Of a DNA stretch of 33,256 nt, positions 8,409 through 15,196 are shown piece by piece; position 1 is the stretch's first letter; each line of letters begins with the position of its first letter. Position numbers and translations under genes: made by a program. Under the pieces are notes generated by a model, which worked only from the letters and a program-made list of their open reading frames with translations, had not been told where the DNA came from and did not search any database. Origin of the DNA: Helicobacteraceae bacterium (GTDB taxonomy: Bacteria > Campylobacterota > Campylobacteria > Campylobacterales > Sulfurimonadaceae); assembly GCA_947497635.1 (NCBI GenBank), contig CANMHZ010000001.1, positions 1-33,256 of the forward strand, read 5' to 3'.

Positions 8409-11231
8409 ATGGCAAAAAAAAAGAAAAAAATGATAAAACTCAATCAATCTATCCGCCATTTTTTTGGTGATGAAGGATTTGATGAGGGGATTGAGAGGGT
8501 ACCTACGGATACCCTTATTGCGTTGGCACATACACTGGGGATTTTTGATGGAACGACCAGTAAAGAGGTGCTTGTTAAATCGTTTCGGAGATTATGGTCG
8601 GAGGGGGAAGCAGAAAATCGCTCTCTTATTGTCGATTTTTTTACCCACAATGGTAAAGTCTATCCGAATCCGAAACCACGAGAAAAACCGCATGAGAGAG
8701 AAGAGCGAATCGATGAACTTCTTGAAAACATTAATCTGACTCGTGATGAGCACGTGGCATTGCATGCGGCGTTTGGGGATATTCGTACCCGTAAAATCAC
8801 CCCCGAAAAAGTAGCATCCAAGCTGGAGCATATCCGCTATCTTCAAAAACGGGAGATTTTAGAGAAGGCGGTGGAGGGGAAATTTGATTACGATGACCGT
8901 CTCGAATTTTATGCCTCTATCCGTTACGATGTAGGGGATGAACATTTCAGCAAAATTCATGTTCTCAAAACATCCGCATTGGATAATATACGTCTGCATG
9001 AAGAGAATGTGGATGTTTTAACTCATGAGATTGCTCTCCTCAAAGAGGAATTTACAATTCAAAAACAAACACAAATCAGTGCTTTCCTTGGGTCATTAAA
9101 ACTGGATAATCACCGCTATCTCACCCATGATGAGATTATTACGGCGCTCAAAAGTGCCCCCCCCTCCAATAAAAATATTTTCTTCCCCCTTACAATGGAG
9201 ACGTTGAAACGGGTATTGCCCGCCCACGCTATTGGAATCGAATTTGTAGGGGAGGAATTACTCATTGAGTATCCTCAAGCGATTGCCCTACCTCATCATA
9301 ATGAGCCGTTGTTTCACACGACGCACCTGCAACTGAGCCATTTTGAGATCACTCGTCTGATATGGAGTGAAGAGGATTTGGTATTTGATGAACAGTTCGA
9401 GGTTCAAGGAAAAGAGCTTCGAGAAGTATTCTTGCGAGAACTGGAGGGATTAATAGCGGAGTGTCGTGACCATGCGAAACTGTTAAACCTGAGCGATGCT
9501 AATCTCTATGAAATGGTGTATGAGATTTTACTTCCTCAGCTTACCGAATCGCTTCATATCAGCACCAAAGTAGTGCGTCGGGTACTATTCGCCTTTGATC
9601 GACGAATTGCTAGTGAATTGCTCAAAAAACAGCGACAAGAGTTATTGGCACGAACGGTACGGGATTTTAAAAACCTCTTTCCCCTTGCTCGTTCGCTTCG
9701 GCGTAAGCTTGTCTTACATATCGGACCTACCAATAGTGGTAAAACCTATACGGCGATGGAACAGTTGCGCCGTGGGGGGACAGGATATTATCTTGCCCCT
9801 TTGCGTCTTCTTGCACTTGAGGGGTATGAAGATCTGCGCGACCATGGGATTACTGCTTCCCTCATTACGGGGGAAGAACAGATTGTCGATGAAGATGCGA
9901 CCCATATTAGTTCCACTATCGAAATGCTCAGTTTCGAGACCGAGGTTGATGTGTGTGTGATCGATGAGGTACAGATGATCGGAGATAGAGATCGCGGATG
10001 GGCATGGGCGAATGGAATTATCGGAGCCCCTGCCAAAGTCGTCATTATGACAGGCTCCCCCAACTCTCGTGAAGCTATTGTCGCATTGGCACAGTATTTG
10101 GGTGAACCGTTGGAGATTATCGAATTTGAGCGTAAAAATCCTCTTGAACTATTAACTCACGTTACCTCCATCAACGCGATAGAACCCCAAAGTGCCATTA
10201 TCGCCTTTAGCCGTTCCAATGCGTTGCGTCTCAAACAACAACTTTCGCAAACCTATAAAACAAGTGTGATTTACGGCAATCTCAGCCCTGAAGTACGTCG
10301 CGAAGAGGCCCGCCGTTTCCGAGAGGGGGAGACCGAGATTCTCGTTGCCACCGATGCGATTGCGATGGGGCTTAATCTCCCTATCAAAACACTCCTCTTC
10401 TCCAAGGCTGATAAGTTCGATGGGCAAAGCCAGCGCACCCTCACTGCCAGCGAAATACACCAAATATCGGGACGGGCAGGACGATATGGATTGGAAGAGA
10501 AAGGGTTTGTCGGGGCACTTTCACCTGATGTTCTACGCAAAATTACCCCACTGTTTTCCAAAGAGGCAGAAATTATCAAAATTCCGTTTAATGTCATGGC
10601 AAATTTTGACCACATTCAACTCGTATCGACCATCTTAGAGGAAAAATCGCTCTCGGCTATCCTTCACTTTTTCGTTGATAATATGAAGTTTGAAGGACCA
10701 TTTCGGGCGACGAATTTGGAATCTATGTCTGAAGCTGCGGCGATTGTTGACCGCTATGACCTCGATATGCGCACCAAATACACTCTCTCTACAGCACCTC
10801 TCTCTACGGGATCAATATTGGTAATGGCGGCATTCGAGCGGTACGTTCGGGCATTGGCGCAAGCAAAACCGATTGCTTATATCCCGCCACGCCATTTGGG
10901 GTCACACGCCCAAACAACCGAAGAACTCCAAGAGGCAGAGGATCAGATCAAAGAGATTAGTTTGTATCTATGGCTTTCGTATCGTCTGGGAGAATTCTTT
11001 GTAGATAGTGAAAAGGCTCGTTCGTATCGGGGGGAGCTGAACCGTTTTATCGAAAATTCTCTCAAACAAAGCCATTTCGTCCCCCGTTGCAAAACGTGTG
11101 GAAAACCGCTGGCATTGGGAAGTGAATTTAGTATTTGTCAAAGTTGTTTCTATAATCTTAACCGTGCAAAAGCAAAAATAGCAACGCCTACAAAAGGGTG
11201 GGGTAAATCTTATCCGCCAAAGCGCCCCTAA
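8409..11231 (+). CDS. SUV3-like ATP-dependent RNA helicase with C-terminal zinc ribbon
   Basis: A 940-residue superfamily 2 helicase. Residues 439-446 are the Walker A GPTNSGKT, 519-522 the motif II DEVQ (SUV3-type rather than DEAD), and near 685 the motif VI QISGRAGRYG. This set is characteristic of the SUV3/Ski2-like mitochondrial degradosome helicase, which unwinds RNA ahead of exonucleases. About 430 residues precede the helicase core and carry no domain I recognise. The C-terminus has a four-Cys ribbon (C894, C897, C910, C913) that would bind zinc. The start is uncertain: ATG 8409 has no Shine-Dalgarno and only 6 bases separate it from a TACACT hexamer; ATG 8430 is an alternative. A role in RNA decay is inferred from family only. 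Confidence 0.85.
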   Translation: MAKKKKKMIKLNQSIRHFFGDEGFDEGIERVPTDTLIALAHTLGIFDGTTSKEVLVKSFRRLWSEGEAENRSLIVDFFTHNGKVYPNPKPREKPHEREERIDELLENINLTRDEHVALHAAFGDIRTRKITPEKVASKLEHIRYLQKREILEKAVEGKFDYDDRLEFYASIRYDVGDEHFSKIHVLKTSALDNIRLHEENVDVLTHEIALLKEEFTIQKQTQISAFLGSLKLDNHRYLTHDEIITALKSAPPSNKNIFFPLTMETLKRVLPAHAIGIEFVGEELLIEYPQAIALPHHNEPLFHTTHLQLSHFEITRLIWSEEDLVFDEQFEVQGKELREVFLRELEGLIAECRDHAKLLNLSDANLYEMVYEILLPQLTESLHISTKVVRRVLFAFDRRIASELLKKQRQELLARTVRDFKNLFPLARSLRRKLVLHIGPTNSGKTYTAMEQLRRGGTGYYLAPLRLLALEGYEDLRDHGITASLITGEEQIVDEDATHISSTIEMLSFETEVDVCVIDEVQMIGDRDRGWAWANGIIGAPAKVVIMTGSPNSREAIVALAQYLGEPLEIIEFERKNPLELLTHVTSINAIEPQSAIIAFSRSNALRLKQQLSQTYKTSVIYGNLSPEVRREEARRFREGETEILVATDAIAMGLNLPIKTLLFSKADKFDGQSQRTLTASEIHQISGRAGRYGLEEKGFVGALSPDVLRKITPLFSKEAEIIKIPFNVMANFDHIQLVSTILEEKSLSAILHFFVDNMKFEGPFRATNLESMSEAAAIVDRYDLDMRTKYTLSTAPLSTGSILVMAAFERYVRALAQAKPIAYIPPRHLGSHAQTTEELQEAEDQIKEISLYLWLSYRLGEFFVDSEKARSYRGELNRFIENSLKQSHFVPRCKTCGKPLALGSEFSICQSCFYNLNRAKAKIATPTKGWGKSYPPKRP

Positions 11232-12220
11232 GCAGGTTCTTTATGCTGCTGCATTCGGATAAAGGCATCGACAAACGTCATATCCAGATGTTGTTGCATT
11301 GTGTCTTTCATGAGATGCAATGCAGCACACGAACCCAATCTATCTTTATAAGAACGCTTGGTTGAAAGGGCATCAAAAACATCACATACACCGATGATTC
11401 GAGCGAATAGGGTGATCTTTTTCCCTCTGATTCCATCGGGATAGCCACTGCCATCAAGCTTTTCATGGTGATGTCTGATCCCATCAAGGATTCGTTTGTC
11501 CTCTATTCCGAGCTTTAATGCGATTTCATATCCATAACTAGGATGGAGTTTCATCAGTTCAAACTCAGCCGTGGTGAGTCTCCCATTTTTATTGGTAATA
11601 GCATGATCAACAAGGCTCTTTCCCAAATCATGCAATAATGCCGCTGTTCCAAGTTCTTCAAGCACTTTTTCTTCCAGCTTCAAAAATGACCCTAAACTTA
11701 GAGAATAAACACATACATTGATTGAATGCGTTTGGGTATAATAATCATACGAGGCAATTTTCATAAGGGATTCTATTGCACGGGAATCACTAAAAATGGT
11801 ACTGATAAAATTATTGACCACTTTTTTCGATTTGGGGACATTTTCAAGAGCTTCGGGATTATCAAACAGCTCATCCACAACAACAGAAGCTTCATGATAA
11901 ATCACCGCTGCTTTTTTCGTAATAGAAATATGAGTATTGTTGGCTACAGATCGGATCGAATCACTGATAAAGCGTTCATAAAGCATTAAATCACTGCGTT
12001 GAATATAAAGGCGTTCGGCTCTATCTATTTTATTTTTCATGACAAGGCTAATGGAATGTTTTTTAGATAAGAACAACTCTTTTTTTGTACTGTAAGGGAC
12101 ATCCTCAAAAAGATCAAATTCCAATATGTCTCCGACATCAATCAGCCATTTTTCAATCTGTAAATGTTCAACGTGCTCTTTAACAGAGATCAGTCGATTA
12201 ATACGGATCTCCTTACGCAT
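11228..12220 (-). CDS. HD-GYP domain protein, probable c-di-GMP phosphodiesterase
   Basis: A 330-residue cytoplasmic protein with a roughly 160-residue N-terminal part of unknown fold and a C-terminal HD-GYP domain. The metal-binding HDLGK is at 197-201 and the signature HHEKLDGSGYP at 251-261, complete for the family, so hydrolysis of c-di-GMP to pGpG or GMP is expected. No transmembrane segment or receiver domain is visible. It starts four bases after the stop of the DNA-binding protein gene and resembles the other HD-GYP gene at 12878-13822 along its length, indicating a tandem duplication. Its stop overlaps the convergent helicase stop. Confidence 0.88.
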   Translation of the reverse strand: MRKEIRINRLISVKEHVEHLQIEKWLIDVGDILEFDLFEDVPYSTKKELFLSKKHSISLVMKNKIDRAERLYIQRSDLMLYERFISDSIRSVANNTHISITKKAAVIYHEASVVVDELFDNPEALENVPKSKKVVNNFISTIFSDSRAIESLMKIASYDYYTQTHSINVCVYSLSLGSFLKLEEKVLEELGTAALLHDLGKSLVDHAITNKNGRLTTAEFELMKLHPSYGYEIALKLGIEDKRILDGIRHHHEKLDGSGYPDGIRGKKITLFARIIGVCDVFDALSTKRSYKDRLGSCAALHLMKDTMQQHLDMTFVDAFIRMQQHKEPA

Positions 12221-12224
12221 ACGT

Positions 12225-12863
12225 TTACTCTATCAAATCAGAGTAATCAAATAGAGCTGGATTCAGAAAAATCTTTTTATCGCGAAGAATAAGTCGCTCA
12301 TCCTTCTTCAATATGGAAGATTCAAATCGACTTTTGATCTTTTTTTTGACCTTATCCTCATATCGTTTAAGCTTTAAAAACGATTTCAAGGAGACCCATT
12401 CGTCGATTTCGATGATTTCAACATTAATAGCATCTTCATTACTATCGGCATTCATGACTTCTTTCATCACAACATCTTCATTCACATGCGATAAAAATTT
12501 CGTTGCCACAAGATGAAGAACACTTCGCAACTGCGCATCCCGTTCTTTATAAATTCGTTCTATCTTACTTCGCTCATCAATCAACATCTGCTCACGTTGG
12601 TCTCTCAATCGTAAAGTCTCTTTTTCAAGCACTTCTACTTTTTCATGAAGACGAAGATTCTCATTTTCAATATACTGCGTATAGCGATTGTCAACTACGG
12701 GAGAAGGAGCCGAGAGAGGAGCCTCCTTTCCGGTAGAAAAAATGACATATTTCACCCCATTTTCAATAACACAATTGAGACTTCCCCTACGGATACGATT
12801 ATGAATCGCCTCTTTGGAAATTTTAAAATACTCCGCAGCATCAACAATTGTTAGTTTTTCCAT
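12225..12863 (-). CDS. HTH and coiled-coil protein between two HD-GYP genes, function unknown
   Basis: A 212-residue protein. The first 45 or so residues look like an excisionase/MerR-type helix-turn-helix (LTIVDAAEYFKISKEAIHNRI, then RRGSL and a beta-wing-like VKYVIF). A long charged helix follows at about 65-115 (ENENLRLHEKVEVLEKETLR and onward), predicted to form a coiled coil, and then a Lys-rich C-terminal segment. It may bind DNA or act as a scaffold; no effector domain is recognised. ATG 12863 is preferred; TTG 12866 directly before it is also possible, both after AGAGGA. It lies 14 bases after one HD-GYP gene and 4 before the other. Confidence 0.7.
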   Translation of the reverse strand: MEKLTIVDAAEYFKISKEAIHNRIRRGSLNCVIENGVKYVIFSTGKEAPLSAPSPVVDNRYTQYIENENLRLHEKVEVLEKETLRLRDQREQMLIDERSKIERIYKERDAQLRSVLHLVATKFLSHVNEDVVMKEVMNADSNEDAINVEIIEIDEWVSLKSFLKLKRYEDKVKKKIKSRFESSILKKDERLILRDKKIFLNPALFDYSDLIE

Positions 12864-12877
12864 CAAGTAGGTTCCTC

Positions 12878-13822
12878 TTATTTCCGTAACATTTGAATAA
12901 ACTTATCCACCAGTTTCATATCCAAATGACCAACCATCTGTTGCTTCATCAAGCTCAATGAGGCGAACGAACTCATAGGATCTTTATACGAACGTTTTGT
13001 GGAGAGGGCATCAAACACATCACATATCCCGATAATCCGAGCGAATTGACTAATTTGATCTCCTTTGAGATTATCAGGGTACCCTCCCCCTTCTATTTTT
13101 TCATGGTGGTGTCGAATTCCACTAAGGATACGTTCATCCGTAATACCCAGCTTTAAAGCAATTTCATGACCCAAAGCAGGATGTTTTTTCATCTCATCAA
13201 ATTCTTCATCACTCAATTTTCCATTTTTATTAATGATTTTAGCGTCAATTTTACTCTTTCCCAAGTCATGCAAGACGGCAGACATCCCCAGAGCTTCGAG
13301 GTCTTTTCCTTTTATCCCTAAAAAAGAACCAAAGCCAAGAGTATAGACACTAACATTGATGGAATGCGTATGCGTATAATAATCGTGCGCGGTAATCTTC
13401 ATCAACGACTTAATGGCACAATCATCATGTAATATAATATAAATAAAATCGTCAACAACGGGTTGAATATTTTTTACATTTTCCAACGACTCTGGATCTT
13501 TAAACATCAAATCAAGGGTTTCGGTCGCTTTTTTGTAGACCAAACTCCCTTTCTCTTCTGTTGGGATATCACTATTTTGAGCGATACTTTGAAGATGGCT
13601 ATCAACATACGCTTGATAACGAAAGGCATCCTCATTATGAACATACAGCTTTTCGACTTCTCGAAGCCTTACCTTCATGTTTCCATCCACGGTACTATCA
13701 CTTTTGAGAAATATACGCATACTTGTTTTGGCTTCATTGGTCAAAAAAAGGTCAAAATCAATACAAGAACCTTCAGTAATAAGTCGCTTATCAATAGCCG
13801 TATACTTTTTTTGACGAATCAC
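12878..13822 (-). CDS. HD-GYP domain protein, probable c-di-GMP phosphodiesterase (paralogue)
   Basis: A 314-residue paralogue of the 11228-12220 product, with an N-terminal part of unknown fold and HD-GYP domain motifs HDLGK at 185-189 and HHEKIEGGGYP at 239-249. The family's Asp in HHExxDG is replaced here by Glu244, a conservative change that may or may not alter activity. It shares long identical runs with the other copy, for example around DVFDALSTKRSYK. The frame opens directly after the yajQ stop and the best start is GTG 13822, nine bases after that stop, with a weak GAG ribosome site. It probably belongs to the yajQ operon. Confidence 0.86.
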   Translation of the reverse strand: MIRQKKYTAIDKRLITEGSCIDFDLFLTNEAKTSMRIFLKSDSTVDGNMKVRLREVEKLYVHNEDAFRYQAYVDSHLQSIAQNSDIPTEEKGSLVYKKATETLDLMFKDPESLENVKNIQPVVDDFIYIILHDDCAIKSLMKITAHDYYTHTHSINVSVYTLGFGSFLGIKGKDLEALGMSAVLHDLGKSKIDAKIINKNGKLSDEEFDEMKKHPALGHEIALKLGITDERILSGIRHHHEKIEGGGYPDNLKGDQISQFARIIGICDVFDALSTKRSYKDPMSSFASLSLMKQQMVGHLDMKLVDKFIQMLRK

Positions 13823-13831
13823 AACAAGCTC

Positions 13832-14329
13832 TTAACGAAAATTTTCAAAAACCACAGGGGCTTCCCATTCCATTGCTTTAATATGAGCCATAATCTTTTG
13901 AAGTTCATCAATCTGTTTCGATTTTACGCGAATATATTCCCCTTCAATAATGGCAGAAGCTTTTGTTTTGAGCGCTTTTATTTCAGCAATGATTTTTTTT
14001 GCCTCTTTCGACTCAATCGTATCGACGATTTTATAAGTTGCCTTACGACTTCCACCGCTTGCATCTTCCGTTTTAAGTTCTTCAAGTGCCTTAGAAGAGA
14101 GTCCGCGCTTAATGAGTTTACCGATGACAATATCTTTGAGTGCATCTAGCTTATTATCACTGGAAGCGACTAAAACGAGTTGTTTCTCTTTTTCGCGGTA
14201 GTTTATTTCGTATGCTACCCCTTTAAAATCGTAACGACCGATAACTTCTTTTTCCGATTGGGCAATCGCGTCTTTAAAAGCTTGAAGGTCAATTTTTGCA
14301 GAGATGTCGAGAGAGTGTTCTGATGCCAT
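13832..14329 (-). CDS. yajQ: YajQ-family c-di-GMP-binding protein
   Basis: The 165-residue product matches the YajQ/UPF0234 family over its whole length: an N-terminal FDISAKID-like strand (LDISAKIDLQAFKDAI, residues 6-21), SEKEVIGRYDFKG, a central IKRGLSSKALE-type segment and a C-terminal IRVKSKQIDELQ. Family members bind nucleotides; in Xanthomonas and Pseudomonas relatives c-di-GMP binding alters a transcription-factor partner. It heads an apparent operon with two HD-GYP genes and an HTH protein, which supports a c-di-GMP effector role here. An extended -10 promoter lies 35 bases upstream of ATG 14329. Confidence 0.93.
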   Translation of the reverse strand: MASEHSLDISAKIDLQAFKDAIAQSEKEVIGRYDFKGVAYEINYREKEKQLVLVASSDNKLDALKDIVIGKLIKRGLSSKALEELKTEDASGGSRKATYKIVDTIESKEAKKIIAEIKALKTKASAIIEGEYIRVKSKQIDELQKIMAHIKAMEWEAPVVFENFR

Positions 14330-14363
14330 ACTAACGTCCTATAAAAAGTTTTTTTAGTGTATT

Positions 14364-14377
14364 AGTATAACACACTA
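14364..14377 (-). promoter_or_regulatory. Promoter of the yajQ operon (extended -10 within a palindrome)
   Basis: On the minus strand the 14-mer TAGTGTGTTATACT contains TGTTATACT, an extended -10 (TGn-TATACT), 34 bases before the yajQ ATG. It sits inside an inverted repeat with nine-base arms, TTTTAGTGT (14352-14360 on plus) and ACACTAAAA (14372-14380). The same 14-mer occurs at 23887-23900 in front of the GGDEF-like gene. The palindrome could be an operator or contribute to termination after the fumarate reductase gene; neither is proven. Confidence 0.6.
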
Positions 14378-14390
14378 AAACCTTAATGTT

Positions 14391-15098
14391 TTAAAAACTA
14401 ACTCCGCCAAAATCCAAACCACCGCCAAACATTGATGCCATAGCGGGGTCTTGATACCCCATCATCCCACTTTTAGACCGTAACATTCGTATATCTTGCA
14501 CAGGAGCAATGTTTTGAGGGCATACAGGGACACACTCCCCACAAAGGGTGCAATCCCAAATTCCATTGGCTTGAACCGCTGCTATTTTGGCATCACTAGA
14601 GGTTTCACGAGGGTCACTCACATATCGCCATACACGTGTAAGGGAAAATGGGCCAATAAAATCAGGATTTACCGCATAAACGGGACACGCACTGACACAA
14701 GAGGTACACAAGATACAATCACTTTGCGTTTGGATACGTGCCATCTCTTCTTCGCTGATATTCCCCTCTTTCGACCCTTCACCCCACGCTGATGCGCTGC
14801 GATTAAACTTTTCAATAGAACTAGAATCCACCACTAAATCACGCAATACCGTCGCATACCGAATAGGCTCTACCATATCTTCGTTACTAGGCTTGTATTC
14901 GCACATGAGTTGTTCACGCCCATTGACCCGTACAGCACAGCTTCCACAAACACCGCTACGGCATCCGTGAGAGTAAGTGAGCGTCGGGTCAATTTTGGTT
15001 TTAATATGATTGAGAATCGTAAGTAAGGTAACATTTTCAAAATCAACATCATAACTTTGTGGTGTATCACCCCCACTGCGTAAGATATTAATTTTCAT
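14391..15098 (-). CDS. Fumarate reductase/succinate dehydrogenase iron-sulfur subunit
   Basis: A 235-residue electron-transfer subunit. Residues C46, C51, C54 and C66 form the plant-type [2Fe-2S] site, and C128, C131, C134 and C138 a [4Fe-4S] site. C183, C186, C189 and C193 form a third site with four cysteines, where classical FrdB/SdhB have only three for a [3Fe-4S] cluster. This fourth Cys is a feature of class E succinate dehydrogenases and thiol/methylmenaquinol fumarate reductases. ATG 15098 is preferred over the in-frame GTG 15110, because it sits in a TGATG overlap with the acidic micro-ORF. No membrane-anchor gene follows; yajQ comes next after a promoter. Confidence 0.88.
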   Translation of the reverse strand: MKINILRSGGDTPQSYDVDFENVTLLTILNHIKTKIDPTLTYSHGCRSGVCGSCAVRVNGREQLMCEYKPSNEDMVEPIRYATVLRDLVVDSSSIEKFNRSASAWGEGSKEGNISEEEMARIQTQSDCILCTSCVSACPVYAVNPDFIGPFSLTRVWRYVSDPRETSSDAKIAAVQANGIWDCTLCGECVPVCPQNIAPVQDIRMLRSKSGMMGYQDPAMASMFGGGLDFGGVSF

Positions 15099-15196
15099 CA
15101 GTCGCACCACTCTTTCTCATCGTCTTCATCGTCGTCGTAAAAATCATCATTATCTTCATTTTCAATAATGGTATTTATTCCATAAAATCCGCGCAT
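15098..15196 (-). CDS. Candidate 32-residue acidic small protein between the reductase subunit genes
   Basis: Not previously recognised by me. The frame ATG 15196 to TGA 15098 encodes 32 residues, 14 of them Asp or Glu, beginning MRGFYGINTIIENEDNDD and ending DEKEWCD. A purine-rich AAGGGGGAG ends four bases before the ATG. The start lies inside the last 22 bases of the flavoprotein gene, and the stop shares one base with the ATG of the iron-sulfur subunit (TGATG). These junctions are the same type used by real genes in this window, so translation, at least as a coupling peptide, is plausible. The single Cys-Asp C-terminus and acidic tail could suit binding to a partner, but there is no recognised family. 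Confidence 0.5.
   Translation of the reverse strand: MRGFYGINTIIENEDNDDFYDDDEDDEKEWCD

Noticed and set aside
13463..14149. 228-codon plus-strand frame opposite the HD-GYP and yajQ genes
   Set aside because: It is antisense to two recognisable proteins, rich in Phe/Ile/Asn/Cys in a shadow-like way, with no ribosome site or similarity.
14352..14380. Palindrome taken as a plain rho-independent terminator
   Set aside because: The hairpin is AT-rich and the U-run is offset by AAAC; it overlaps a convincing -10 box, so regulation is at least as likely.
15110..15160. GAC/GAT-rich tract as a simple-sequence repeat
   Set aside because: The low complexity is explained by the Asp/Glu codons of the acidic small ORF.
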